This document shows, piece by piece, positions 43,055-52,356 of a stretch of DNA of 64,000 bases (position 1 is the first letter of the stretch; each line of letters starts with the position of its first letter). The notes below the pieces were generated by a model, which was given only the letters and a program-made list of their open reading frames with translations, was not told the DNA's origin and made no database searches. Made by a program: the position numbers and the translations under genes. Location of the stretch: contig NZ_WTVK01000009.1 of assembly GCF_012910805.1 (NCBI RefSeq), forward strand, positions 62,001 through 126,000, read 5' to 3'. Origin of the DNA: Aromatoleum evansii (lineage in GTDB: Bacteria > Pseudomonadota > Gammaproteobacteria > Burkholderiales > Rhodocyclaceae).

Positions 43055-44491
43055 ATGGAAGCCATTGCAGAAAAGCGCACCGTAAGCAGCGAGCGCGCCA
43101 CCGCGCCGGTGCAGCCCTACGATCCGGCCTACGATCCGCTGGTATCGGCGACGCCGGGGCAGGGCCGCGATTACGCGCCGACCTACTGGATCGGCACCGC
43201 CGGCGAACCGCCCGCGGATGACGGTCCGGTACGCCAGGACATGGACGTCGATGTGGTGATCATCGGCGCCGGTTTCACCGGCCTCACGGCCGCCATCGCG
43301 CTCGCCGAGAAGCACGGCATCAAGGCGACAGTGCTGGAGGCCAATCGCACGGCCTGGGGCTGCAGCACGCGCAACGGCGGCCAGGCGCAGTGCGCCTCCG
43401 GGCGGCTGAAGCGCTCGCAGTGGATCGAGCGCTACGGCCTCGACACCGCCCTGCGCATGCACGAGGAAGTGTGCGACGGGATGGAGTACTTCAAGGAGAT
43501 GATCAAGGACATCGACTGCGACCCGCAGCCGGGCGGCCATCTCTACATCGCGCACAAGCCGCGCGTGATGCCGGTGCTGGAGAAGGAAGCGAAAGTCCTG
43601 CGCGAGGTCTTCAAGTACGACGCGCGCATCCTCGACGCCGGCACCGTGAAGCGCGAGTACGTGGATGACAAGGAAGCCGCGGGCGCGATGCACGAGCCCG
43701 AGGGCATCGGCATCCACGCCGGCAAGCTCGCCTTCGGCTACCTCAAGAAGGCGCGCGCTCTGGGCGTGAAGGTGCACCCGGCGAGCCCGGTGACGGGTTG
43801 GGAAACGAAGAACGGCGTGCATCACCTGAAGACGCCCGGCGGCATCGTGCGCGCCCGCGCGGTCGGCATCGCCACCGGCGGCTACACTTCGAACCACCTG
43901 CACCGCGAGCTGAAGAACCGCATCCTGCCGATCCTGTCGAACTCCATCGTCACGCGCCCGCTCACGCAGGCCGAGATCGACGCGTGCAACTTCCGCACGA
44001 CCCAGGTCATCACCGACACGCGCATCCTGCGCCACTACTATCGCCTGCTGCCCGACGGCCGCGTGCAGATCGGCAGCCGCAGCGCGATCACCGGCAACGA
44101 CGCGCCGCAGGATAAGTACAAGCAGTTCCTGATCCGCGACCTGCACCGCAAGTTCCCGGCGCTCGAGGGCATCCAGATCGACTACTCGTGGTGGGGCTGG
44201 GTGGACGTGGCGCACGACATGATGCCGCGCATCTATCAGCCGAATCCGAAGGAAACGGTCTATTACGCACTCGGCTACGGCGGCAATGGCGTCATGTACT
44301 CCGCGCAGGCCGGCCGTCGCCTCGCCGAGAACATCGCCGGCATCCGCACGCCCGAGCTGCCGATCTTCCGCTCCAGGCTGCCCTTCCCGAACGTGCGCGA
44401 GATGGTCGAGGCGGAAATGTTCGCCCCCTTCCGCCGCTTCGGCCAGTGGTGGCTGTACCGCTGGTACCACTTCAAGGACGAAGTCCTGTAA
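43055..44491 (+). CDS. tauY: TauY-like FAD-dependent taurine dehydrogenase large subunit
   Basis: A 478-residue flavoprotein of the DAO (D-amino acid oxidase) superfamily. The FAD-binding VVIIGAGFTGLTAAIALAE starts at about 67, followed by CSTRNGGQAQCASGR, and a second FAD-region GYGGNGVMYSAQAGRRLAEN is near the C-terminus. TauXY oxidatively deaminates taurine to sulfoacetaldehyde and ammonia, passing electrons to cytochrome c or the respiratory chain. Neighbours (tauX, TRAP transporter, xsc, pta) strongly support taurine as substrate; other aminosulfonates are possible. ATG 43055 has AGGAG 8 bp upstream. Confidence 0.9.
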   Translation: MEAIAEKRTVSSERATAPVQPYDPAYDPLVSATPGQGRDYAPTYWIGTAGEPPADDGPVRQDMDVDVVIIGAGFTGLTAAIALAEKHGIKATVLEANRTAWGCSTRNGGQAQCASGRLKRSQWIERYGLDTALRMHEEVCDGMEYFKEMIKDIDCDPQPGGHLYIAHKPRVMPVLEKEAKVLREVFKYDARILDAGTVKREYVDDKEAAGAMHEPEGIGIHAGKLAFGYLKKARALGVKVHPASPVTGWETKNGVHHLKTPGGIVRARAVGIATGGYTSNHLHRELKNRILPILSNSIVTRPLTQAEIDACNFRTTQVITDTRILRHYYRLLPDGRVQIGSRSAITGNDAPQDKYKQFLIRDLHRKFPALEGIQIDYSWWGWVDVAHDMMPRIYQPNPKETVYYALGYGGNGVMYSAQAGRRLAENIAGIRTPELPIFRSRLPFPNVREMVEAEMFAPFRRFGQWWLYRWYHFKDEVL

Positions 44492-44571
44492 CGGGCCGCT
44501 GCAGGAAGCAGCACCTTGATACCCCCAGGCAGCAAGATCTGCCAAACCATAAAGAGATCGAGGAGACAGAA

Positions 44572-45570
44572 ATGAAATTCAGCAAGAACGTACTGATGCC
44601 GCTCGTCACCGCCGCCAGCCTGCTGGTGGCCGCGCCTGCTGCGCTCGCCGAGACCTTCAAGATGGCCGTCGGCGATGCCGCGGGCGGCACGCAGTGGGAA
44701 CTCGGGACGACTTTCGCCAAGCTGTTCCAGCAGAAGACCGGCGGCAAGCACAAGGTGGACCTGTTCCCCAACGGGCAACTCGGCAGCGAGGAAGACACGA
44801 TCAACAACGCCGCGATGGGAACGCTGGATTTCTCGATCCTCGCGGTGAACAACATCACACCGTTTTCGCCAACGGTCGGTCTGCTGACGATGCCCTACCT
44901 GATCCAGAGCGCCGATGAAGCGAAAAAACTGACCCAGGGTGAAATCGGCAAGGAGCTGACCGACAACACCGTGCGCGACGCCGGCGTACGCATCGTCGGC
45001 TGGGCCTACTCGGGCTTCCGCGTGCTCACCAACTCCAAGCGCCCGGTCAAGACGCTGGAAGACCTCAAGGGGCTGGTGATCCGCGTACCGAAGAACGAAA
45101 TCATGATCTCTTCGTATCAGGCGTGGGGCATCAACCCGACCCCGATGTCGTGGTCGGAAACCTTCACCGGCCTGCAGCAGCGCGTCGTCGACGGCCAGGA
45201 CAACCCCTACATCACCGTCTCGGCGATGAAGTTCTACGAGGTGCAGAAGTACATCACCAACATCCGCTACATCTTCTCGCTGGAGCCGCTGGTGGTGAGC
45301 GAGCAGGTCTTCAAGTCGCAGAAGCCCGAGGTGCAGAAGGCGATCCTCGAAGCCGGCCAGGAGGCCACCGAGCACAGCTTCAAGTACCTGCTCGACACCG
45401 AGGACAAGATCAAGAAGGACCTCGCCGCGCGCGGCATGCAGATCACCGATCCGGCCAACGGCGAGAAGGAGTGGATCGCCAAGGCGACCACCGCGGTGTG
45501 GCCGAAGTTCTACAAGAGCATCGGCGGCAAGGAAAAGCTCGACCGCGCACAGAAGGTGCTCGGCCGCTGA
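44572..45570 (+). CDS. tauK: TRAP transporter solute-binding protein (DctP family), probably taurine
   Basis: A 332-residue periplasmic receptor with a signal peptide ending at ALAE (residues ~24-27). Typical DctP features include LFPNGQLGSEEDTINNAAMG and GLVIRVPKNEIMISSYQAWG, with the usual ligand-region motif SETFTGLQQRVVDGQDNP. TRAP systems import organic acids, ectoines and sulfonates with a Na+ gradient. Its place after tauXY makes taurine the expected ligand, as for TauKLM of Rhodobacter. A strong hairpin follows the gene and may raise its expression relative to the membrane subunits. Confidence 0.9.
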   Translation: MKFSKNVLMPLVTAASLLVAAPAALAETFKMAVGDAAGGTQWELGTTFAKLFQQKTGGKHKVDLFPNGQLGSEEDTINNAAMGTLDFSILAVNNITPFSPTVGLLTMPYLIQSADEAKKLTQGEIGKELTDNTVRDAGVRIVGWAYSGFRVLTNSKRPVKTLEDLKGLVIRVPKNEIMISSYQAWGINPTPMSWSETFTGLQQRVVDGQDNPYITVSAMKFYEVQKYITNIRYIFSLEPLVVSEQVFKSQKPEVQKAILEAGQEATEHSFKYLLDTEDKIKKDLAARGMQITDPANGEKEWIAKATTAVWPKFYKSIGGKEKLDRAQKVLGR

Positions 45571-45601
45571 ACCTCGGCCGGAGGCGGTGTCCGGCGGCAA
45601 G

Positions 45602-45637
45602 GCATGCGGCGCGCGAGCCACGGCTCGTGCCGCATGC
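45602..45637 (+). other. Strong hairpin between dctP-type and dctQ-type genes
   Basis: GCATGCGGC (45602-45610) pairs with GCCGCATGC (45629-45637) and the inner bases continue the stem (GCGAGCC/GGCTCG). Such structures after binding-protein genes commonly protect the upstream mRNA from 3' decay. No T-run follows. Confidence 0.65.
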
Positions 45638-45762
45638 GGCCCCCGGAGCCGCCACGAACGCAGATCTCGCGCACAACAAGCCGCCACGATTCCGGACGAC
45701 TCCAGCCGGTGGCAGGGGCCGTCCCCGTGTGATCGGGCGCACCGGATTTCCTGGAGTTTGTC

Positions 45763-46311
45763 ATGGCCGCAGGGCGCATCTTCCTCAAATTCATCAGCAA
45801 CATCGAAGAGTATCTGTGCGAGGCGCTGCTCGCGTTCTTCGTCGTGCTGCTCTTCGTCCAGATCCTGCTGCGTCAGTTCTTTCAGTACTCGCTGCCCTGG
45901 GGTGAAGAACTCGCAACTTATCTCTTCGTCTGGTTTGCCTACCTCGGCGCCTGCGTGGCGGCCAAGATGTCGGCGCACAACCGCGTGGCCTTCCACTTCA
46001 AGTTCTTCCCGCCCATCGTCAAGAAGGTCAGCGAGGCGTTCGCCGACCTGCTGTGGGTCGGTTTCAACCTCTATTTCGCCTTCCTCAGCTACGACTTCGT
46101 CTTCAACCGCATGAACCTGTTCTGGAAGTCGCAGACCATCGGGCTGCCGATGAAGTACTTCTACATGATCCTGCCGATCGCCTTCGTGCTGATGTCGATC
46201 CGCATCCTGTGGAACAACTACCTGTCGCTGTTCAAGGGCGTGGAGATCCTCGATCCGGAAGCCGAGGAGCTCGAGAACCTGAAGCGTGCCGCCGCCGCGG
46301 CGAATGCCTGA
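45763..46311 (+). CDS. tauL: TRAP transporter small membrane subunit (DctQ family)
   Basis: A 182-residue protein with four helices and the DctQ signature FVQILLRQFFQYSLPWGEELATYLFVW region. It forms the membrane complex with the large DctM subunit. It begins 192 bp after the binding-protein gene and ends 26 bp before the DctM gene. Confidence 0.9.
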   Translation: MAAGRIFLKFISNIEEYLCEALLAFFVVLLFVQILLRQFFQYSLPWGEELATYLFVWFAYLGACVAAKMSAHNRVAFHFKFFPPIVKKVSEAFADLLWVGFNLYFAFLSYDFVFNRMNLFWKSQTIGLPMKYFYMILPIAFVLMSIRILWNNYLSLFKGVEILDPEAEELENLKRAAAAANA

Positions 46312-46337
46312 GACGGATCCTCCGCGGAGAAAAGACA

Positions 46338-47678
46338 ATGGAAGCATATGTGGTAGAAATCCTGTTCGGCGGCTTCTTCGCCCTGCTGTTGCTGGGCGCG
46401 CCGATCACGGTGTCGCTGGCCGGCGCGGCGATGGTCGCCTTCCTGGTGCTGGGGAAGAATCCCATCGCCTTCGTGCAGATCGCCTTCACCTCGGTGGGCA
46501 GCTTCCCGCTGATGGCCCTGCCGGCCTTCGTACTTGCCGGCGCGCTGATGGAGGCCGCCGGCATCTCGAAGCGGCTCGTGGACATCGCCGAAACCCTGGC
46601 CGGCCCGATCACCGGCGGCCTCGGCGCGGCCACGGTGCTCGCGTGCCTGTTCTTCGGCGCGATCTCCGGCTCGGGTCCGGCCACGACCGCCGCCGTCGGC
46701 ATGCTGATGATCCCGGCGATGGTCAACCGCAAGTACGAGCGCAGCTACGCCTCGGCGGTCACTGCCGCCTCGGGCGGTCTGGGCATCATCATCCCGCCGT
46801 CGATCCCGATGGTGATCTTCGGCATCTCGGCGCTGGGCATGGCGCCGCCGTCCGATGCCGTCGAGAAATACGGCGAGTTCGCGTCGCTGTCGATCCCCAA
46901 GCTGTTCGTCGCCGGCGTCGTCCCGGGCTTCATCATGGCCGCCGCACTGCTGATCACGAACTACATGATTTCCAACAAGCGCGGCTATCGCGGGCTGACG
47001 GAGAAATGGTCGTACGGCGAGATCGGCCAAGCGCTGCGCCGGGGCACGTGGTCCGTGCTGGCGCCGGTGATCATCCTCGGCGGCATCTACACCGGCCTGT
47101 TCACGCCGACCGAGTCGGCCATCGTCGCGATCTTCTACACGCTGTTCGTCGGTCTCGTGCTGCACCGCGAGCTCAAGTTCGCCGCGATCCTGAACTCGCT
47201 CAAGACCACGACGTGGATCACCGGCCGGGTGCTGCTGATCCTGTTCGCGGCGGTGGTGTTCGGGCGCCTGCTGGTTGAACAACGCATCCCGGCGACGATC
47301 GCGGAATCCCTGCTGAACCTCACCGACAACATCTACCTGATCTGGTCACTGATCATCGTGTTCCTGCTTTTCGTCGGCATGTTCATGGAAACGCTCGCCG
47401 CGATCATGATCCTGGTGCCGGTGCTGTTGCCGGTGATGTACATGATGGGCGCGGACCCCACCCACGTCGGCATCGTCGTGATCTGCACGCTGTCGGTCGG
47501 CTTCCAGACGCCGCCGCTGGGCGAGAACCTCTTCGTCGCATCCGGCATCGGCGGTTCCACGGTCGAGCAGATCGTCGCGCGCATCCACCCCTTCGTGCTC
47601 GCCTCGACGGCCGCGATCTTCCTGATCGCCTTCGTGCCGCAACTCTCGCTGTGGTTGCCGCAGATGCTCGGCTACTGA
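46338..47678 (+). CDS. tauM: TRAP transporter large membrane subunit (DctM family)
   Basis: A 446-residue protein with about twelve helices. DctM signatures are FFGAISGSGPATTAAVGMLM, SGGLGIIIPPSIPMVIFG and GGIYTGLFTPTESAIVA. It carries the Na+-coupled translocation path of the TRAP complex. It is the last gene of the tauX-to-tauM operon; a perfect inverted repeat follows. Confidence 0.93.
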   Translation: MEAYVVEILFGGFFALLLLGAPITVSLAGAAMVAFLVLGKNPIAFVQIAFTSVGSFPLMALPAFVLAGALMEAAGISKRLVDIAETLAGPITGGLGAATVLACLFFGAISGSGPATTAAVGMLMIPAMVNRKYERSYASAVTAASGGLGIIIPPSIPMVIFGISALGMAPPSDAVEKYGEFASLSIPKLFVAGVVPGFIMAAALLITNYMISNKRGYRGLTEKWSYGEIGQALRRGTWSVLAPVIILGGIYTGLFTPTESAIVAIFYTLFVGLVLHRELKFAAILNSLKTTTWITGRVLLILFAAVVFGRLLVEQRIPATIAESLLNLTDNIYLIWSLIIVFLLFVGMFMETLAAIMILVPVLLPVMYMMGADPTHVGIVVICTLSVGFQTPPLGENLFVASGIGGSTVEQIVARIHPFVLASTAAIFLIAFVPQLSLWLPQMLGY

Positions 47679-47688
47679 GCGACTCCCG

Positions 47689-47731
47689 CCCCGCAAAGCA
47701 AGCGTGCATCGTGCACGCTTGCTTTGCGGGG
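47689..47731. terminator. Perfect 20-bp inverted repeat after the TRAP genes
   Basis: CCCCGCAAAGCAAGCGTGCA and its exact reverse complement are separated by three bases. It probably ends the tau operon transcript, although no T-run follows on the plus strand (AGAAAAC follows). It is only 42 bp before the next gene start. Confidence 0.7.
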
Positions 47732-47772
47732 AGAAAACAACAACCGAAACAGCATTCTCAAGAGGTTCGACG

Positions 47773-48651
47773 ATGTCTGCTCCAGTTCGCGCACTCGTTC
47801 TCACGCTGGGCCTCGCCCTGGTTACGGGCTTACTGACGTCACCCGCCCATGCGGCCGACGCCGAATCGATCCGCCTGTTCGACAGCGAACTCGGCAAGCG
47901 CGCCACCGCGCTGCTGGAGCGCGCGGTCAAGCACATCGAGCAAACGGGGGAAAAAGGTGCGGCCGACTTCAGTCGCCAGGCGGCTTTCGTCGATCGCGAC
48001 CTCTACGCCTACGCGGTGCGCATGGACGGCCGCTTCCTTGCGAGCGGAGGATCGTCGGCCGCGCTGATCGGCGACAACGTGCTCGACTACACCGACGTCG
48101 AAGGCAAGGCGTTCTTCCGCGAGATGATCGAACTGGCGAAAGCCAAAGGGGGCGGACAGGTCGAGTACCGCTGGTTCAACCCCGCCGACAGCCGCGGCGA
48201 GCCGAAGGTGACGATGTTCCGCAAGGTCGGCGAGATCGTCGTCGCCGTCGGTTTCTATCCGCCCCGTGCCACCCCGGTCCAGGCCCGGGCCCTGCTCAAG
48301 GACGCGGTCAAGGCGATGAAGGCGGATGTGAAGGGCGCGCTGGCCCAGTTCCAGCGGCTCGACGGACGCTTCGTTCACGATGACCTGTACGTCTTCGTCA
48401 TCGACATGGCGGACGGTCGGTTTCTTGCGCATGGTGCGACGCCGACCCTTGTCGGCAGCAACGGTTTCGAGGTGCGCGACCCGAACGGCAAGCCGATCGT
48501 CACCGAGATGGTCAGGCTCGCGGCGAAGAAGGGTGAGGGCGAGCTCGACTATAGCTGGCTGAACCCGATGACCGGCAAGGTCGAAAGGAAGCACTCCTAC
48601 TTCCGCGCCGTGGATGGAAAACTGGTCGGCGTCGGCTACTTCCAGCGCTGA
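47773..48651 (+). CDS. Exported protein with two Cache-type sensor domains
   Basis: A 292-residue secreted protein with a signal peptide (cleavage near AHAAD, ~29). It contains two related domains (~40-165 and ~170-292) with the single-Cache pattern: DLYAYAVRMDGRFLASGGSS ... GKAFFREMIELAKAKGGGQVEYRWFNP, and DLYVFVIDMADGRFLAHGA ... YSWLNPMTGKVERKHSYFR. It has no transducer domain, so it may be a periplasmic ligand-binding protein working with a separate membrane partner. It follows the tau operon on the same strand but behind a strong inverted repeat. Confidence 0.85.
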   Translation: MSAPVRALVLTLGLALVTGLLTSPAHAADAESIRLFDSELGKRATALLERAVKHIEQTGEKGAADFSRQAAFVDRDLYAYAVRMDGRFLASGGSSAALIGDNVLDYTDVEGKAFFREMIELAKAKGGGQVEYRWFNPADSRGEPKVTMFRKVGEIVVAVGFYPPRATPVQARALLKDAVKAMKADVKGALAQFQRLDGRFVHDDLYVFVIDMADGRFLAHGATPTLVGSNGFEVRDPNGKPIVTEMVRLAAKKGEGELDYSWLNPMTGKVERKHSYFRAVDGKLVGVGYFQR

Positions 48652-48718
48652 GGATGACCTGATGCAGCTCGCGCCGGATTGGTGACGCGGCTGACGGCCG
48701 CCCCTTGTCGGCTGACTG

Positions 48719-49636
48719 CTAACCCGTGATCTCGCGCGCGTGCTGGCGCAAGGCATTACGGGCAACCGTCCGCACCGCGGACGTCAGTGCGTGCAGCGCC
48801 TGCGAGCCCAGTCGCCAGCGGTGCCAGTGGAGCGGCACGTCCAGATACCGGCCGGGTGCGATCTCGACCAGGTCGCCCGCCGCGATGGCCGGCAGCGCGA
48901 AATGCTCGGGGACCATGCCCCAACCCAGCCCGCGTTGCGCCAGCGCGACGAAGCCATGTACCGACGGCACCATGTGGGTCGGCGGCTGCAGGGCGTCGGT
49001 CGTGAAGAGTGCGATGAACTGTTGCTGCAGCGCGTCCTTCAGGTTGAAGCGCAGCATCGGCGCGCTGCCGAGGGCGGCGGCATTCATACCGGCCGGGAAA
49101 TGGCAGGCGACGTAGGCCGGCGAGCTCACCGCGAGGTAGCGCATCACGCCGAGGGGCTCGACGGTGCAGCCCTGGATCGCCGCCGGGCTCGCGCTTACGG
49201 CCGCCATCACCGTGCCCTCGCGCAGCAGCGCGGCGGAATGGTCCTGGTCCTCGACGCGCAGGTCGACGCTGATCGCCGGCTCGGCCGGCATCGCGTCGAA
49301 GACCGCTAAAAACCAGCTTTCGAGCGAGTCGGCATTGACCGCGATGGGCATCCGCAGGGGCGCCTGCAGCGTGGTGTCCGCGCCGCCCAGCGTGCCGAGC
49401 ATTTCCGCCTCGAGCAGCGCCAGTTCTTCCGTGTAGCGCACCAGCGTCTTGCCGGCATCGGTCGCCTGGCAGGGGGTGGCGCGGCGGATCAGCACCTGGC
49501 CGAGGCGCTCTTCCAGCAGCTTGATGCGCTGGCTCACGGCCGACGGCGTGACGTGCAGCTTGCGCGCCGCCGCCTCGAACGAGCCTTCGCGGACCACCAT
49601 CGCGAAGGCCGCGAGCTGGGCGTTGTCGATCTTCAT
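48719..49636 (-). CDS. argP: LysR-family regulator of the ArgP/LysG type
   Basis: A 305-residue regulator with the N-terminal helix-turn-helix (AAFAMVVREGSFEAAARKLH, VTPSAVSQRIKLLEERLGQ), and wording very close to ArgP/IciA. It is divergent from a LysE/ArgO exporter gene, the standard arrangement in which ArgP with lysine or arginine controls amino acid export. The 95-bp intergenic region is AT-rich (around 49640-49680) and should hold the operator. Confidence 0.92.
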   Translation of the reverse strand: MKIDNAQLAAFAMVVREGSFEAAARKLHVTPSAVSQRIKLLEERLGQVLIRRATPCQATDAGKTLVRYTEELALLEAEMLGTLGGADTTLQAPLRMPIAVNADSLESWFLAVFDAMPAEPAISVDLRVEDQDHSAALLREGTVMAAVSASPAAIQGCTVEPLGVMRYLAVSSPAYVACHFPAGMNAAALGSAPMLRFNLKDALQQQFIALFTTDALQPPTHMVPSVHGFVALAQRGLGWGMVPEHFALPAIAAGDLVEIAPGRYLDVPLHWHRWRLGSQALHALTSAVRTVARNALRQHAREITG

Positions 49637-49731
49637 GATTCAGAAAAATTAACGGTAACTAAAAAAGTTTAGTTTTTCTGATCGAAAGTTGCTCGCTAAA
49701 GTGGCCTCGACAACCTTCACCGAGCCTGTTC

Positions 49732-50367
49732 ATGGACACCCGATTCCTGGCCGGATTCCTCGCCAGCATGGCCCTGATCGTCGCGATCGGCGCACAGAAC
49801 TCCTTCGTGCTGCGGCAGGGCATCCGGCGCGAGCACCTGCTGCCCGTCGCGCTGATCTGCGCGCTGTCCGATGCGCTGCTGATCGGTGCCGGGATTGCCG
49901 GCCTGGGCGCCCTGATCCAGTCGAGCCCGGACCTGCTGGCCATTGCGCGCTACGGTGGTGCGGCCTTCCTCGTCATGTACGGCGGGTTCGCCGCCCGGCG
50001 CGCCTGGCAGGGCGAGCGCATGCATGTCGAGGCGGGCGCGCCGGTGCCGCTCGCAACGGCCGTGGCCACCTGCCTCGGCTTCACCTTCCTGAACCCCCAC
50101 GTGTACCTCGACACGGTGGTCCTGCTCGGCGGCCTTGCGAACCAGCACGGCGAGCACGGGCGCTGGGTTTTCGGCGCCGGCTCGGCCGCGGCCAGCCTGC
50201 TGTGGTTCTTCACGCTGGCCTACGGGGCGCGCGTGCTGGCGCCGCTCTTCGCGCGCGCGATCGCGTGGCGCGTGCTCGATGCGCTGATGGCGCTCGTGAT
50301 GTTCGCGCTGGCGGCGAGCCTGCTGCAGGGGGAGGGCGTCGCGGCCATGATCCCGATGGGCGGGTAA
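49732..50367 (+). CDS. LysE/ArgO family amino acid exporter
   Basis: A 211-residue exporter with five or six helices and the LysE signature GAQNSFVLRQGIRREHLLPV near the N-terminus and TCLGFTFLNPHVYLDTVVLL. It exports basic amino acids, probably arginine or lysine. Control by the divergent ArgP-type regulator is expected. Confidence 0.93.
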   Translation: MDTRFLAGFLASMALIVAIGAQNSFVLRQGIRREHLLPVALICALSDALLIGAGIAGLGALIQSSPDLLAIARYGGAAFLVMYGGFAARRAWQGERMHVEAGAPVPLATAVATCLGFTFLNPHVYLDTVVLLGGLANQHGEHGRWVFGAGSAAASLLWFFTLAYGARVLAPLFARAIAWRVLDALMALVMFALAASLLQGEGVAAMIPMGG

Positions 50368-50394
50368 GGCAGGGACGTTCCGCCCCCGCGGCGC

Positions 50395-51075
50395 TCATTT
50401 TTCGGCGAAGCAGTAGAACAACCCGTCGCCGCCCGTGCTTTGCAGCGCTTTCTGGCTGCAGCCGCCGCGCGACGGGTGTGCCGAGTTCCACGATGTCGCC
50501 CATGCGTCTCCGGTCGGTCCGGCGCGGTCGTGGTGGCCGGTCATTGCCATGCCCTCGTCGCCGCCTTTCGTCCAGTTGCCGCAGGTCATGTCGTTGAACG
50601 GCGGGCTGGGCGGGAAGGCCGTGCCGTCGGGCCGCGAGCCGGTGAGGATGTCGTGGCGGTTGGGCTTCTCGGTGCGGCCATTCACCATCTGCCCCTTCTC
50701 GTCCACCAGGGTGGCCTTGGTCAGGTTGGAATGCGGCGAATGCAATTCATCGACATTGCGCGCGATCAGCGCACCCTTGGCATTGAACCAGGGGCCGGTG
50801 CCGATGCGGTCGCGCGCATGTACGACATTGGTGTCGTTGAGCGCCGCGGCCTGGGTGCTGAGATAGGCGCGCCAGGTGCGTTTGCCGGCGCCAGCCGCTG
50901 CGGCGAGCGTCTGGCAATGCCGGTCGGCCCCTTCCAGTCCGCCCAGGTTCGCACCATTGCCGGGGCCCGCGCTCGTGACGAAGAACGTCATTTCGGTCGC
51001 CGTCACGGGCAGCGATGCGCCCCACAAGAGCAGGGTACCCGCCAGAATCCGCACCGTCTTTTTCGTGTTATGCAT
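50395..51075 (-). CDS. Secreted protein with lectin-like/endostatin-like domain
   Basis: A 226-residue exported protein (signal peptide, cleavage near VTATE, residues ~24-28). The mature part, with FFVTSAGPGNGANLGGLEGADRHCQTL, TWRAYLSTQ, RDRIGTGPWFNAKG and a C-terminal Cys (GDGLFYCFAE), resembles the C-type-lectin/endostatin-like proteins found scattered in proteobacteria. Four conserved Cys could form two disulfides. Function unknown. AGGAAGGAGG stands directly before the ATG. Strand and position suggest a single-gene unit. Confidence 0.75.
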   Translation of the reverse strand: MHNTKKTVRILAGTLLLWGASLPVTATEMTFFVTSAGPGNGANLGGLEGADRHCQTLAAAAGAGKRTWRAYLSTQAAALNDTNVVHARDRIGTGPWFNAKGALIARNVDELHSPHSNLTKATLVDEKGQMVNGRTEKPNRHDILTGSRPDGTAFPPSPPFNDMTCGNWTKGGDEGMAMTGHHDRAGPTGDAWATSWNSAHPSRGGCSQKALQSTGGDGLFYCFAEK

Positions 51076-51242
51076 GAATTCCTCCTTCCTGGGGTTGGTG
51101 GAAACATTTAGATGGAATTGTTCGCGATCGGTTCGCGGGACAAACGCATGCAGTGCATATCGTCGTGCGGAGCCGTCACCAGCGCCGCAGCGGAAGTGCG
51201 CTACCCTTGCGTACTTACGTCCAAACTCGAAGAACCCGACCC

Positions 51243-52337
51243 ATGACAGTCCACGGCAGGTGGAGCAGGCTCGCGGCGCTGGTCCGCGAAGAACTGCGCC
51301 AGCTCATGACGATCAAGCCGAGCGACCGGCCCTGGCAGATGCCGTTCGCCGCGGCACTGGCCACCGGCCTGCCGCTGATGGTGGGTGCCTGGTTCGACCG
51401 CATGGACTACGGCCTGATCTCCTCGCTGGGCGGCCTGGTGTTCCTCTACATGCCGGAAACGCCCCTGCATCACCGCATGGTCGCGCTGATGGCGAGTGCC
51501 TTCGCCATGACGGCCAGCTACGCGCTAGGGGTGATGAGCCACCTCGTGCCGCCGGTCATGATGCTGGTGCTGACCTTCACCGCGATCCTCGTGACGATGG
51601 TGTGCCGCTTCTACCGCGTCGGCCCGCCCGGCAGCCTGTTCTTCATCATGGCGGCCTCGATCGGCGCCTATTCGCCCGGCGACATCCTCGAAGTGCCGCT
51701 CAAGGTCGGGCTGTTCGCGATGGGCTGCCTGCTCGCGAGCCTGATCGCGTTCTTCTACAGCGTGTACATCCTGCGCCGGCGCGACCCCAAGCCCGTCGAG
51801 CCGCTGCCCCCACCGAGCTTCGATTTCGTCGTGTTCGATTCGGTCGTGATCGGCCTGAGCGTCGGCGTGTCCCTCGCGCTCGCCCAACTGCTGCAGCTCG
51901 AGCGCGCCTACTGGGTGCCGGTGAGCTGCCTCGCGGTGATGCAGGGCATGAACCTGCGCGCCGTGTGGGACAAGCAGGTGCATCGCCTCCTCGGCACCGC
52001 CATCGGCATGCTCGTGTCGTGGGCGCTGCTGAGCCTGCCGCTGGACAAGTGGTCGATCTCGGTGGTGATGATCGGGCTCGCCTTCATCGTCGAGACTGCG
52101 GTGGTGCGGCACTACGGCTTCGCCGCGATCTTCATCACGCCGCTGACCATCCTGCTGGCCGAGGCGGCGACCCTGGGACACGGCTCCGCCACCGAACTGA
52201 TCCAGGCACGCTTCTTCGATACGTTGCTCGGTTGCCTGGTCGGCTTTGCGGGCGGCATCTGCCTGCACAGTCCGCGCTTCCGGAGTGTGCTGGGCGGGCA
52301 GATGCGGCGGGTGATTCCGGCGCGGCTGTTCGGCTAG
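51243..52337 (+). CDS. FUSC-family (fusaric-acid-resistance-like) membrane protein
   Basis: A 364-residue membrane protein with two groups of helices (about 40-180 and 205-350) separated by the polar stretch RRRDPKPVEPLPPPSFDF. The second group, with QLERAYWVPVSCLAVMQG and HRLLGTAIGMLVSWALL, is the usual FUSC domain wording (PF13515). Related proteins form aromatic-acid efflux systems (AaeB). It is a short version without a large cytosolic tail. ATG 51243 is the clear start; the in-frame upstream extension is not conserved-looking. Confidence 0.82.
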   Translation: MTVHGRWSRLAALVREELRQLMTIKPSDRPWQMPFAAALATGLPLMVGAWFDRMDYGLISSLGGLVFLYMPETPLHHRMVALMASAFAMTASYALGVMSHLVPPVMMLVLTFTAILVTMVCRFYRVGPPGSLFFIMAASIGAYSPGDILEVPLKVGLFAMGCLLASLIAFFYSVYILRRRDPKPVEPLPPPSFDFVVFDSVVIGLSVGVSLALAQLLQLERAYWVPVSCLAVMQGMNLRAVWDKQVHRLLGTAIGMLVSWALLSLPLDKWSISVVMIGLAFIVETAVVRHYGFAAIFITPLTILLAEAATLGHGSATELIQARFFDTLLGCLVGFAGGICLHSPRFRSVLGGQMRRVIPARLFG

Positions 52338-52356
52338 GCTGCGCGAATGCGGGGCA

